A stretch of DNA of 64,000 nucleotides from an uncultured Lachnospiraceae bacterium (GCA_910578345.1 CAJTRA010000002.1:62001-126000), one strand, 5' to 3'. Positions 52,474 to 62,755 are shown, counted from the stretch's first letter. Numbers and translations are program-made. Notes: generated by a model not told the origin, from the letters alone.

Positions 52474-53943
52474 ATGATCATACTGGTAATTTTAATTCCC
52501 ATACTTGCAGGAGCACTGGTGCCGATGCTCTCTTTTAAGAAGCGGTGGCATATGGAAGCCTTTCTGGAATGCGCAGTCATCTTAAACAGCATCCTGGTAT
52601 GGTATCTGTTACTGCACCACTCAGACAGCACTTTCCTGCTGGCCCATTTTACAGGCGATCTGTCCATCTGCTTCAAAGTGGACGGCATGGGCATGGTCTT
52701 CGCCGGGCTTGTCTCTGCGCTGTGGCCTTTTGCCACCCTGTATGCCTTTGAATATATGACGAAAGAAGAGCATGAGAAGATCTTCTTTCTCTTCTACACC
52801 ATGACTTACGGCATTACCCTCGGTATCGCGCTTGCCGCCAATCTGCTGACCATGTATTTCTTCTACGAACTGCTGACGCTGGTGACGGTGCCGCTTGTCA
52901 TGCATACGCTGACCAGAGAAGCGATTCTGGCAAGCCGGAAATACCTGTACTATTCGCTGGGCGGCGCCGCCTTTGCCTTTATCGGCTTGATCATGATCAT
53001 CATCTACGGCACCACCACGGACTTTATTCTGGGCGGCGTGCTCGACCTTTCCAAGATCGGGGCGCGCACCAACGTCCTGCTGTTTGTCTATGTGATGGCC
53101 TTTATGGGCTTCGGCGTCAAAGCCGCCGTATGCCCTTTTAACGCCTGGCTGCCGCAGGCTGGTGTGGCGCCCACTCCGGTAACGGCGCTTCTGCACGCCG
53201 TGGCCGTAGTCAAATCCGGCGCGTTCGCGATCATCCGCCTGACCTATTACAGCTTCGGTGTGGACTTCTTAAAAGGCACCTGGGCGCAGACCACCGTCAT
53301 GCTGGTGGTCATGTTCACCGTCGTGTACGGCTGCAGCCGCGCCGTCAAGGAGACGCATCTGAAACGGCGTCTGGCCTACTCCACCATCAGCAACCTGTCC
53401 TATATCCTGTTCGGCGTCACGATCATGACTCCAGCCGGGCTGGTGGGAGCGCTGACCCACCTGATCTTCCACGCGGTGATCAAGATCTGCTCCTTCTTCT
53501 GTGCGGGCGCCGTGATCCACCAGACAGGGAAGCAGTATGTCCACGAACTGGACGGCATGGGGTACAGGATGCCCCGCGTCTTCGGCATCTTCACCATATC
53601 TGCGCTGGCGCTGATGGGCGTACCCGGCCTGGCCGGCTTTATCAGCAAATGGAATCTGGCTTCTGCAGCCGTGGAAAGCGGCAATCCGGTGGCTTATTTC
53701 GGGATCGCCTGCCTGCTTGTCTCCGCCCTGCTGACTGCAATTTATATGTTGTCCATTGTGGTGCGAGCCTTTTTCCCGGAAAAAGGGTTTGATGATTCCC
53801 CGATCAAAGAGAGCAGGGACCCTAACTGGAAAATGCTCCTGCCGCTGTTTGTGTTTGTATTCTTTATCGTTGCATTTGGTCTGTATTCCCAGCCGCTCAC
53901 GGATTTCTTCCGCGATGTGGCGGCAGGACTGTATACATTTTAG
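52474..53943 (+). CDS. Proton-conducting antiporter subunit, MrpD/NuoM type (paralogue 3)
   Basis: A 489-residue membrane protein with the same set of channel residues: Glu in MYFFYELLTLVTVPLV, Lys in FMGFGVKAAVCPFNAWLPQA, Lys in HAVAVVKSGAFAIIR and Lys in GFISKWNLASAAV. The start follows GGAG. The layout resembles paralogue 2 (same order YFFYELLTL / YLFFEMLTL). A third such subunit is not part of classical Mrp (which has MrpA and MrpD). Confidence 0.9.
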   Translation: MIILVILIPILAGALVPMLSFKKRWHMEAFLECAVILNSILVWYLLLHHSDSTFLLAHFTGDLSICFKVDGMGMVFAGLVSALWPFATLYAFEYMTKEEHEKIFFLFYTMTYGITLGIALAANLLTMYFFYELLTLVTVPLVMHTLTREAILASRKYLYYSLGGAAFAFIGLIMIIIYGTTTDFILGGVLDLSKIGARTNVLLFVYVMAFMGFGVKAAVCPFNAWLPQAGVAPTPVTALLHAVAVVKSGAFAIIRLTYYSFGVDFLKGTWAQTTVMLVVMFTVVYGCSRAVKETHLKRRLAYSTISNLSYILFGVTIMTPAGLVGALTHLIFHAVIKICSFFCAGAVIHQTGKQYVHELDGMGYRMPRVFGIFTISALALMGVPGLAGFISKWNLASAAVESGNPVAYFGIACLLVSALLTAIYMLSIVVRAFFPEKGFDDSPIKESRDPNWKMLLPLFVFVFFIVAFGLYSQPLTDFFRDVAAGLYTF

Positions 53944-53985
53944 ATTACTATATTGGCTTGTATCAAAACAGAAATGAGGGTAACT

Positions 53986-56217
53986 ATGAATCCAACGATC
54001 AATCTACTTCTATATACCGTCGTCTTCGGCCCCATGGCCGCTGGAATCCTAAGTTATATCCTGGGCCGGTTCCATAAGGATCTGCGCAGCCGGTTCGCCG
54101 ATCTGACAACGGGCCTGGTCTTCGGTATTTTCCTGTATTTGTTCTGGCAAATGCTGCCGCCGGGGCAGAACACTTCTGCCGGAATCAAATGGCAGGCTGA
54201 TCTTCCCGAAATCTGCGGCATGGGGCTTCACTTTCTATTGGACGGCTTCCGGGCTCTGTACGGCATGATTGCCGCCTTTATGTGGTTTATATGCACTCTC
54301 TTTTCGAAGGAATATTTGAACCATTATCGTAATCGCAACCGCTACTATCTGTTTCTTCTGGTGACGCTCGGTGCAACGGAAGGGGTTTTCCTATCCGCTG
54401 ATTTCTATACGACCTTTGTCTTCTTCGAGATCATGTCCTTCACCTCCTATGTGTGGGTGGCCCATGATGAGAAAAAGGAATCTCTGCGCGCTGCCGCCAC
54501 TTATCTCGCTGTGGCAGTAATCGGCGGGCTGGTAATGCTGATGGGGATCTTCCTGCTCTATGATGTGACGGGAACACTGTTCTTCGACGAATTGACGGAT
54601 GCTATTCGGTGTTACAGCGCCCAGGCAGATCACACGCAATTATTCACCGGCGCGGCGGATTCCTCCTCTGTCACCTTACAGTTGTGGATTGCCGGGCTCT
54701 GCCTGCTGTTCGGCTTTGGCGCCAAGGCCGGGGCTTTTCCTCTCCATATCTGGCTGCCCAAGGCCCATCCGGTGGCACCCGCTCCGGCTTCCGCCCTGCT
54801 CTCCGGCATCCTGACCAAGGCAGGCATGTACGGCATCCTGATCCTGACCGCCTGCCTGTTTCTGGGCAATACGGCCTGGGGCGGCCTGATCCTGCTGCTT
54901 GGCGTCTGCACGATGGTCATAGGGGCAGTATTGGCGCTCTTTTCCATCGACTTGAAAAGGACGCTGGCATGTTCCTCCGTCTCCCAGATCGGTTTTATTC
55001 TGGTAGGCGTCGGCATGTCCGGTCTGATGGGCGCAGCGAATCTGACTGCCGTGCACGGCAGCCTACTTCATATGATCAATCACTCCCTGATCAAACTGGT
55101 GCTGTTCCTGGCCGCAGGCGTGATCTTTATGAATGTGCATACGCTGGATTTAAACGCCCTGCGCGGGTTTGGCCGTAAGAAGCCTCTGCTTCACTTCCTT
55201 TTCCTGATGGGTGCGCTGGGGATCGGCGGTGTGCCGCTTTGGAACGGTTATATCAGTAAGACGCTGCTCCATGAGAGTATCGTGGAATATACGGAGATGG
55301 TCAGCGCACTGAAAGGGATTGAATGGGCCTTTCTGATCAGCGGCGGACTGACCGTCGCCTATATGACAAAACTGTATGTGGCGCTTTTTATAGAAAAAAA
55401 TGCGGACGACGCTGTACAGGCAAAGTACGATGCCCTGAAGGGAACCTATATGAATAAAGTGAGCGCCGCCGCGTTGACGGTCAGCGCCGTCCTGCTGCCG
55501 CTGATGGGATTATTCCCTCATGCCGTCATGGACAGACTGGCCGGGATGGGACAGGGATTTATGAACGTACAAGGAGCGGAACTGGTGATTTCCTATTTTA
55601 CCCTGACAAATTTAAAAGGCGCGGCAGTCTCTCTGGCAATCGGCGCGGCAGTCTATGGCATCGTGGTCAGGCTGTGGATGATGCGCCCCGCCCGAACAGT
55701 ACATGCCACTCCTTCCGGCAATACGAGTGAAGCTGCCGGCGCGGCGCAAGAGATTCCGTCAAACGGCCAGGGCAAGAATTCCCGCAAAGAATACATCAAC
55801 CGCTGGAACAGCTACTTAGACCTGGAAGACCGGCTCTATCGGCCGATACTGCTGCGTGTGCTGCCCTTTGTATTCGGTGTGATCTGCCGCGTGCTGGACA
55901 GCTTCGTAGACGCTGTCGTGGTATTACTGCGAACAACCCTTTACAAGGACAGCAAGCTGCCGCAGGAGCTGCCGGAAGGGACCACACTCACACACATGTG
56001 TGCCTGTGTGGCTGCCTTTTTCCAGCACGTCGGTAATCTGACTTTCCGTCGGAAGCGGCCGGCTAATGTAGATTATGACCATAAGTTTGCCATGATCTAT
56101 GAAGAATGGTCCGAGAACAGTACGATGATCGCGCGCAGTATGTCCTTTGGATTATTGCTGTTCTGTGTCGGCTTGATCTTTATGATTGCCTATTTATTTG
56201 TGATGGATATTTTCTAA
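53986..56217 (+). CDS. MrpA/NuoL-like channel subunit with long C-terminal extension (paralogue 4)
   Basis: About 743 residues. The first 520 residues form a channel subunit with Glu (FVFFEIMSFTSYVWVA), Lys (FGFGAKAGAFPLHIWLPKAH), Lys (LSGILTKAGMYGILI) and Lys (WNGYISKTLLHES). After it comes a hydrophobic stretch, a linker rich in Ala, Gly and Asn (about 575-610), amphipathic helices and a final membrane helix (LLLFCVGLIFMIAYLFV). This extension differs from MrpA, whose C-terminus carries DUF4040 and MbhE modules (encoded separately here). The start MNPTINLLL follows GAGGG. It ends six bases from the convergent surface-protein gene; no terminator is visible between them. Confidence 0.88.
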   Translation: MNPTINLLLYTVVFGPMAAGILSYILGRFHKDLRSRFADLTTGLVFGIFLYLFWQMLPPGQNTSAGIKWQADLPEICGMGLHFLLDGFRALYGMIAAFMWFICTLFSKEYLNHYRNRNRYYLFLLVTLGATEGVFLSADFYTTFVFFEIMSFTSYVWVAHDEKKESLRAAATYLAVAVIGGLVMLMGIFLLYDVTGTLFFDELTDAIRCYSAQADHTQLFTGAADSSSVTLQLWIAGLCLLFGFGAKAGAFPLHIWLPKAHPVAPAPASALLSGILTKAGMYGILILTACLFLGNTAWGGLILLLGVCTMVIGAVLALFSIDLKRTLACSSVSQIGFILVGVGMSGLMGAANLTAVHGSLLHMINHSLIKLVLFLAAGVIFMNVHTLDLNALRGFGRKKPLLHFLFLMGALGIGGVPLWNGYISKTLLHESIVEYTEMVSALKGIEWAFLISGGLTVAYMTKLYVALFIEKNADDAVQAKYDALKGTYMNKVSAAALTVSAVLLPLMGLFPHAVMDRLAGMGQGFMNVQGAELVISYFTLTNLKGAAVSLAIGAAVYGIVVRLWMMRPARTVHATPSGNTSEAAGAAQEIPSNGQGKNSRKEYINRWNSYLDLEDRLYRPILLRVLPFVFGVICRVLDSFVDAVVVLLRTTLYKDSKLPQELPEGTTLTHMCACVAAFFQHVGNLTFRRKRPANVDYDHKFAMIYEEWSENSTMIARSMSFGLLLFCVGLIFMIAYLFVMDIF

Positions 56218-56223
56218 CAGATA

Positions 56224-59200
56224 TCATTCTGCTTGACTGCCATCCACAATCCTCCTCTTCTTCTTACGCCGGTATAGGAAGAAGAGCGCTCCCGCCACAG
56301 GAACCGGAATGAGACAGAGCAGATAAGCGCCCATACTGCTATCCTGGAGACAGACTGCAATTTCCACTTCTGTCCCTTCCACTGTAAAGAGATGATAAAT
56401 GCCCATAAGCTCCGTTGCTGCCTGTACCCATCTTCCATCCTGCTTTACATAGAGAGCAATATCCTCCGTCTCTCCCTGAGGCGCCTGATACCGTAGCTGA
56501 TGCTGTGCATTTGCGTCCTCTGGAATCGTTATGTACCAATGCTCCACCACATTTTTCAGCGGGAGCTCCGCCGCCGTATACTCTGCTCCGGGTACTGTCG
56601 GTTTTTCCATTTCTATTCCGCCAACCGGCAGAGTTCCAACCGGATCTGTCAGCACATTCCTCTCTGCTTCTGACGTCTGCCCAGAGGCAGCAGAATCGCT
56701 GCCGTCAACATTTCCGCCCGTAACCTGTACTTCCTCTTCCTGCTGAAACATACCGTCCACCAGAAGCACTGACTGGCCGTTCTGCCTTGTCTGTCCGGAA
56801 GCCAGCGTCGTCAGATAGCGCACATATTCTGCCGTAATATCTTCATCGTACATAATGCCTGCAATCTCTTTGATATCCCAATCTGCATAAAATCCATCCT
56901 TCGCCGGAATATCAGGATACCACTCGGAAGTCACATGACTCATATAGGGACATTCAATCCTCTTCACTTCCTTTTCATCTGCATAAAAGGCTACCGACAT
57001 CATATGAAACCGATTCGGAAGACCTTCTATCGAAAGCAATTCTTCATAGCTGACCGGCTCGGCTTTGCCACTGTAACTTATGCGGTCAATCCCCGCGATC
57101 TCCTCCGATACAAAGTAATTATCGGCCACGGTCCCGCTGTTATCTATCTCTCCCGCAATTGCACCATAGTAGGCCGACGCATCCTGCACCCGTACCATGG
57201 CGCAGCAATTCTCCATACTGGAGCCAAAACCAGAGATACCCGCCACATATTCCTCCCCGGACACAGTGCACTTCGCATATCCATTCTCAATATAAGACAG
57301 CGATCTTCCTGCAATACCTCCTACATAGTTTCCCGCCGTACTATTGATCCTGCCATAATTCTCGCAACGAAGAATTGTCCCCATCTCCTGCTGTCCTGCA
57401 ATGCCTCCCACATAACTCTTCTGTGCCGTTATGTTTCCTTCATTGATATTATGGCGTAAGATGCATTTGGTCAAAAAGGTAGAATTCCATCGGGCATTCT
57501 CAATCCCTGTCACATCTCCTTCCAGGTCAAAATCATATTCAATCGCCATCGTTCCCGTAACGCCTGCTACGTTCAGGTCTCCTCTCACAATGCCTCTATT
57601 CGTACAGTCTGCGATCGTTGCATCTGTACTGCTCTCTGCATCCTCCTGCGAATTATCCTCATAAACTGTTGTATAATCCATATCCAGAACGCCGTCGATC
57701 GCATCGGTATATAACCGCATGATCACGCTGAATTGGTCATTGATCTCTGACAGATCATCTAACATGACATCATTGGTCGATGACATCTCGTCATTCAACT
57801 GTCCCATGTTTTCTGACAGTCCCTGCAGATTGGCATTCAGGCTGTTCGCTTTCGAGCGGTAATCGCTTCCAAGCTCTGGCAGCTGAAGATCCGGCATGCC
57901 GTTTACCGTATGGAAAATATTCCTCGCTTCGCTCCCCGCAGACTCCAGATTGTCCATGGCATCCTCCACCGAGCCTACTGCACTCTCCAATCGCTCCCGC
58001 GCCTCTTTAGACATCTTTGCACCGGCTTTCAAAGCAAGTTCTGACATAATCTGCAGATACTCTTTCATATCCTGTTGATAGCCGGCAGATGATGGGTGTG
58101 CCGCCCTGTATTTTTCATCCGCATAGGCCTCTGCGTCTGCCTCGATCCGGGCAGCGTTGGAGGATTCTGTCATCTCCTTCGATACATCAGTAAGCAGCTG
58201 TCTGTCCATTTCTCCCTGTGCGCCCTCTCTCTGGGGAAAGGCTGTCCGGTTTTCCTCGCCGCCCGCAGCCACACGATAATGCACCCAGCCTGTCACTTCC
58301 ATGTAGTCTTCATAAGTGCGTCCGGCATTCCATCCTGTCCAGTCTGTCCGCACATCTTCCCCAAAACAAGGCCGCAAATCCTGTACGCTGGCTTGATCTG
58401 TGTCCCTTGCATCGTCATCGACAGCAGCATCCTTTTCCGCTATTTCATCTTCGTTGTTCTTATCCCCCTCCTGCGCATTGCCGTTGTCTGTCAGTATATC
58501 GTTCCCGGCGCCTCCACTCTGTGTTCCGTCGGTTTGATCTACTCCTGGTTCAGCGCCTGCATGATCATCATCCGGGTTCTCACCATTACTGCTGCCATTG
58601 TGCTTTTCATCTTCTGTGCTGCCGCTGCCTGCTGCATTCCCTGTCTGATTACCACCGTCTGAAACACTGCCATCCGCAGCACTGTCCTCCTCGGAAACCT
58701 CCACACTTACATACAGCGAAAATCCCCCATTCCGTGTATATCCATAGGCCGGATCAGACCTTACCTGATCGATATAATAATGTCTATAGGCCTCCAGTAC
58801 CTTCGCATAGTCCTCGGCATACTGTTCTGATGCTCTGTCTAAGGCTTTCCTGGCTTCTTCGTATCGCGCCCGTTCCTCCTCAGACATATACTGGTAAAGA
58901 TCCAGAGCATCCAGAGTATCTCCAAATTCCTCTGCAGCGTCTCTCACATTCCCCGCTGCATTCTGCGTCTGATCGACAAAGCCGCCGCCTTTTCCTGCTT
59001 CATCCATAACATAATCCACACGCCCCATCAGATCATTCGCTGAACCGATCATACCGTCCGTCCATTCAATCGTCCTGTCAGCCAAAAACCCTGTATCGTC
59101 CAGGGCTTTATCCACAAAATCCTGAATGACTGTCAATCTGGCTGAGACTGTGTCAGATTCCGTTCCTGCATCCTCCAGCATCCGCGATGTCAGATCATGC

Positions 59201-60258
59201 AGTTTATCAATATTCTCTGACAACTGGTAGGCAATATCCTCCGACAAGTCGATCGCGATATACGGCTCTGTCTGTCCGGCGATGCCGCCCACATCTTTCC
59301 GGCCGTAGACGCTTCCTTCATTTTCACAGGCATACACATACCCCGACTGACGTCCCACGATACCACCCGTGTTATAACCCACATGCTCATATCCTACTGT
59401 ACCGCGGTTTTTACAGTACTGTATAATTCCCGTCGATAATCCTGCAATGCCGCCTGTATCAATGGTATTGTTCACTGCCGGCGCCTGACGCGGCTTCTGC
59501 GTATCATTTTCCAGATCCAAAAGACCTGCCGTATACTGCTCCAAATTAATGTCCTCTAAAGACATCGGCTTATCTTCATTCCAAATATTGACATCCGCCT
59601 CATTAGAACATCCGGCAATATTTCCTGTATTTTCACCCGCAATACCGCCTGTATAGTGTACCCCTGTGACCGTGCCGCTGCTCATGCAGTTGATCAAAAT
59701 ACCACTCTGCTCGTTAAAACCAGTAATCCCTCCTACATAATCGCTGCCTTCTACGCTCCCATTAAAAGTACACCCAAGGAGAATACCTCTGTTATCTCCC
59801 ACAAGGCCGCCGACCACCATCGGTTTTCCGCCTGGGCGCACACTGCCCCGCACTGTGACGTCCGTGATCACTGCTGAGCGCTGCGTATAGCAAAACAGTC
59901 CCGTATAAGACACCGACTCCCGGATGATCAGACCGCTGATCGTGTGTCCCTGCCCGTCAAAGTATCCACCAAAGGTTGGGATGGAAACAAAATCACTGCC
60001 CGACAGATTGATGTCACTTGTCAGATACACCTTTTTATCTACCGACCAGGTGTCCAGCCAGCAGTTTTTGGCAAATTTTTTCATATCCTCTACAGAATCT
60101 ATGTATATTTCCTCCCACTGCTTAGTTTCTTCCTCATAGGACGCCATAGTCTTATTGGCGTCCTCCAGCGATGTGATCTCCTCCGCCTCTGCATCCAGCA
60201 CTGATGTCAATAGGATCCATATCGCCAGTGCCAGGGAAGCTGCTCTCTTCTTATACAT
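56224..60258 (-). CDS. Large surface protein: GLUG repeats, coiled coils, C-terminal membrane anchor
   Basis: A 1344-residue protein. A signal peptide (MYKKRAASLALAIWILLTSV) is followed by beta-helical GLUG-type repeats (about 100-330: GGLVGDNRGILLGCTFNGSV, GGIAGENTGNIAGCSNEADV), a helical region (345-520), a long low-complexity Asp/Asn/Gly/Ser segment (about 545-650), more heptad-rich helix (700-900), further GLUG-like repeats (about 930-1080) and a C-terminal membrane helix ended by RRKKKRR. No LPXTG motif. Its start overlaps the stop of the MMPL transporter gene by eight bases, and its ribosome-binding site (GGAGGTGGAGG) lies inside that gene. The pair is therefore made together. Function unknown. 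Confidence 0.82.
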   Translation of the reverse strand: MYKKRAASLALAIWILLTSVLDAEAEEITSLEDANKTMASYEEETKQWEEIYIDSVEDMKKFAKNCWLDTWSVDKKVYLTSDINLSGSDFVSIPTFGGYFDGQGHTISGLIIRESVSYTGLFCYTQRSAVITDVTVRGSVRPGGKPMVVGGLVGDNRGILLGCTFNGSVEGSDYVGGITGFNEQSGILINCMSSGTVTGVHYTGGIAGENTGNIAGCSNEADVNIWNEDKPMSLEDINLEQYTAGLLDLENDTQKPRQAPAVNNTIDTGGIAGLSTGIIQYCKNRGTVGYEHVGYNTGGIVGRQSGYVYACENEGSVYGRKDVGGIAGQTEPYIAIDLSEDIAYQLSENIDKLHDLTSRMLEDAGTESDTVSARLTVIQDFVDKALDDTGFLADRTIEWTDGMIGSANDLMGRVDYVMDEAGKGGGFVDQTQNAAGNVRDAAEEFGDTLDALDLYQYMSEEERARYEEARKALDRASEQYAEDYAKVLEAYRHYYIDQVRSDPAYGYTRNGGFSLYVSVEVSEEDSAADGSVSDGGNQTGNAAGSGSTEDEKHNGSSNGENPDDDHAGAEPGVDQTDGTQSGGAGNDILTDNGNAQEGDKNNEDEIAEKDAAVDDDARDTDQASVQDLRPCFGEDVRTDWTGWNAGRTYEDYMEVTGWVHYRVAAGGEENRTAFPQREGAQGEMDRQLLTDVSKEMTESSNAARIEADAEAYADEKYRAAHPSSAGYQQDMKEYLQIMSELALKAGAKMSKEARERLESAVGSVEDAMDNLESAGSEARNIFHTVNGMPDLQLPELGSDYRSKANSLNANLQGLSENMGQLNDEMSSTNDVMLDDLSEINDQFSVIMRLYTDAIDGVLDMDYTTVYEDNSQEDAESSTDATIADCTNRGIVRGDLNVAGVTGTMAIEYDFDLEGDVTGIENARWNSTFLTKCILRHNINEGNITAQKSYVGGIAGQQEMGTILRCENYGRINSTAGNYVGGIAGRSLSYIENGYAKCTVSGEEYVAGISGFGSSMENCCAMVRVQDASAYYGAIAGEIDNSGTVADNYFVSEEIAGIDRISYSGKAEPVSYEELLSIEGLPNRFHMMSVAFYADEKEVKRIECPYMSHVTSEWYPDIPAKDGFYADWDIKEIAGIMYDEDITAEYVRYLTTLASGQTRQNGQSVLLVDGMFQQEEEVQVTGGNVDGSDSAASGQTSEAERNVLTDPVGTLPVGGIEMEKPTVPGAEYTAAELPLKNVVEHWYITIPEDANAQHQLRYQAPQGETEDIALYVKQDGRWVQAATELMGIYHLFTVEGTEVEIAVCLQDSSMGAYLLCLIPVPVAGALFFLYRRKKKRRIVDGSQAE

Positions 60259-62755
60259 GTTCCTCCACCTCCCTGCTCTCTAACTCTGACCGTACCGCTG
60301 CCGTCATATTCCGGTACTCTTCCTCCGTTAACTGCGTCACATCTCCCGCTTCTACGTAGGCGCTCACGTTGCCGCGCACGATCGCATTCATCGTACCCGT
60401 CACAGTACCCTCGATCCGCCCCCGTACCAGCCCGTCTACCTTGACCAGTCCGGTAGCATTCTTCGTGCGGATCGGCATATTCATGACAAATGCCGTCTTC
60501 TCTATGATCGTATCTCCCACCAAAAGAATCTGCGGCAGTACAAACATCGTGATAAAAATAGAGATCAACGTTCCCCGGCCCAGACATTTCCCAATGCCGA
60601 AGATCGCCACATCCGATGTCAGCTTTCCGATCAGGATACCTGATACCGCCAGCATTGTTCCTGACGTAACAATCGTTGGGAACGACAGATTCATCGTATC
60701 AATGATGGACTGCTTTCTCCCCATCGACTTACGCAGTTCTGTATAGCGGCTTGCTATGACGATCGCATAATCAATGTTCGCGCCCATCTGGATCGAGCTG
60801 ACGATCAGATACCCCATAAAGAAAAGATTCTCATGCGCCATCGCGGGTACTGAGAAATTAATCCAAATACTTCCCTGAATGACAGCAATCAACAATACCG
60901 GCATCCCCGCCGACTTAAACGTAAATAACAGTACCACCAGCACCACCAAAATAGATACAACGTTTACTACAATATTGTCTCTCGAAAAAGTCTTCTGCAG
61001 ATCATACTGGCTCACAGATTCACCGCAGACAAGTATTTTCTCATCATAATACTGCCCTGCAATCTCATGCATTCTGTCCAGAAAAGCAAATGTCTCCCCA
61101 CTCTCCTCCGGCAGAGTCAGATAGACAAGCATGCGACTGTAATTCTCACCCTGCAGCTGGTTCTTCGCAAAATTCATCTGCTTATAGGCATCGTCCAGCA
61201 TTTCCTGCAGTTCATCCTCCAGCGTCACATATCCTTCTTCCACCTCATCATAGACAAACAGAAACATCTCGATCAAAGGCACCTGATAATCCGCCAGCCC
61301 ATTGACCACCTTTGCATAATCTTCATCGTTGACCGCGTAGGCTGCATAGACTAACTCCGCCACCTCATAATCCAGATCGATCAACTCCGAAAACTGCCGC
61401 GGTGTCAGCTTATCCGTAAGATGATAACCATCCAGCGCCTCGATATTGGCAAGCCCCATCGTATAATCGACCTCTGGGCACGCATCCAGATCCTGCAGCA
61501 AAGCCTTTTCCTTCTCATAATCACCCGCCGGTACGATCAGCGCCACCATATTAGAAAATCCAAAATTATCCTCCTGCATCTCCTCCGCCTTCTGCACTTG
61601 ATTCTGCAGCGGCGGCGTCACCGTACTGTAACCAAACACATACGGACAGTTCTTAGAGATCATATAGGCAGCTATGATCGCCACCAGAAAAAGCGGCGCT
61701 ACCATATAACGCGACCGGTAGGCAAACTTGCCCACGAGTGGAATATCGGGTATGAAATTCTTATGCCGTGTTTTCTCCATGAGATTGGAGAACACCATGA
61801 TCACACCCGGCATCAGCAAAAATACCGCACACAGACTCAAAATGATCGCCTTGATCAACACAATTCCCATATCCGGCCCCATCTTATACTGCATAAAAGT
61901 CATCGCAATCAGTCCGCCAATGGTCGTCAGGGAACTGCCTGCGATTTCCGGGATCGCCTTGCTGAGCGCAATGATCACCGCCTCCCTGGCCGGCAGCGAA
62001 GCATGCTCCTCTTTATATCGATTCAAGAAGATAACCGCATAATCCACAGACAGAGCCAGCTGCAGCACAATCGTGACAGAATTCGACACAAAAGAGATGG
62101 TGCCAAACAGGAAATTCGTACCCATATTAATAATCGCTGCCGATAAGAATGTGATCAACAGTACCGGTATCTCCGCATATGCCTGTGTCGTCAGAAGCAA
62201 TACCGACACCACGACAATCGCGACTAACACGGTAATCGTATTCATCTCCTGTCCAATCAACTCCGACTGCGTATCGCCCAGGCCTGTCGTCAGATAATAA
62301 TCGCATCCGTCAAGCCGCTCTTTGAGCGCATCCAACGCCTCCAGACAGGCATCTTCCTTCTCATCGTAGTCAAACGTAATATTGTAGTAACCAGAACCAT
62401 TCGTGTAGTGCTCCTCCGTGTCGTCAAAATCCACGGAAAAGACCCCCGGCGACTGCTCCAGACGCTCACAAATCTCCTCCGCCTGCCTGTAAGAAACATT
62501 CGCCACCATCACATTACAGGTTCCGTATGTAATAAATTCTTCCTCCATCAGATCCAGTCCTTGCCTGGTCTCTGTGGTCCCCGGCAGGTAATGTGCCATG
62601 GAATTTTCCACCCCAACCCAGTTCCGGGATATGGCCGAAAAAATAATCAGGAGACCAAAGAGCAGGAAGAAAAGATTCCTCTTATCTACAATAAACCCGC
62701 ATATCTTCAGCATCGCCTGATTATCGCTTTTGTTCGTATTCAGTTCTTTCTCCAT
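60251..62755 (-). CDS. MMPL/RND-superfamily transporter
   Basis: About 834 residues with two sets of six membrane helices, each preceded by a large extracellular loop. The family sequence is clear: VVVSVLLLTTQAYAEIPVLL, LSVDYAVIFLNRYKEEH and, in the second half, SIQMGANIDYAIVIASRYTE with paired Asp-Tyr in the proton relay helices. MMPL proteins export lipids or other hydrophobic compounds using the proton gradient. A soluble tail of about 70 residues (VKVDGLVRGRIEGTVTG) closes the chain. The start ATG follows GGAGG at nine bases; a TTG two codons earlier is less likely. It has its own promoter with an overlapping palindrome and is coupled to the GLUG-repeat protein. Confidence 0.9.
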   Translation of the reverse strand: MEKELNTNKSDNQAMLKICGFIVDKRNLFFLLFGLLIIFSAISRNWVGVENSMAHYLPGTTETRQGLDLMEEEFITYGTCNVMVANVSYRQAEEICERLEQSPGVFSVDFDDTEEHYTNGSGYYNITFDYDEKEDACLEALDALKERLDGCDYYLTTGLGDTQSELIGQEMNTITVLVAIVVVSVLLLTTQAYAEIPVLLITFLSAAIINMGTNFLFGTISFVSNSVTIVLQLALSVDYAVIFLNRYKEEHASLPAREAVIIALSKAIPEIAGSSLTTIGGLIAMTFMQYKMGPDMGIVLIKAIILSLCAVFLLMPGVIMVFSNLMEKTRHKNFIPDIPLVGKFAYRSRYMVAPLFLVAIIAAYMISKNCPYVFGYSTVTPPLQNQVQKAEEMQEDNFGFSNMVALIVPAGDYEKEKALLQDLDACPEVDYTMGLANIEALDGYHLTDKLTPRQFSELIDLDYEVAELVYAAYAVNDEDYAKVVNGLADYQVPLIEMFLFVYDEVEEGYVTLEDELQEMLDDAYKQMNFAKNQLQGENYSRMLVYLTLPEESGETFAFLDRMHEIAGQYYDEKILVCGESVSQYDLQKTFSRDNIVVNVVSILVVLVVLLFTFKSAGMPVLLIAVIQGSIWINFSVPAMAHENLFFMGYLIVSSIQMGANIDYAIVIASRYTELRKSMGRKQSIIDTMNLSFPTIVTSGTMLAVSGILIGKLTSDVAIFGIGKCLGRGTLISIFITMFVLPQILLVGDTIIEKTAFVMNMPIRTKNATGLVKVDGLVRGRIEGTVTGTMNAIVRGNVSAYVEAGDVTQLTEEEYRNMTAAVRSELESREVEEHV

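Noticed and set aside
58218..59009. A 263-codon plus-strand open frame opposite the large surface protein
   Set aside because: His/Pro/Arg-rich antisense text without motifs or ribosome-binding site.
61421..62146. A 241-codon plus-strand open frame opposite the MMPL gene
   Set aside because: Antisense frame rich in His, Arg and Gln; the MMPL protein on the other strand explains the coding signal.
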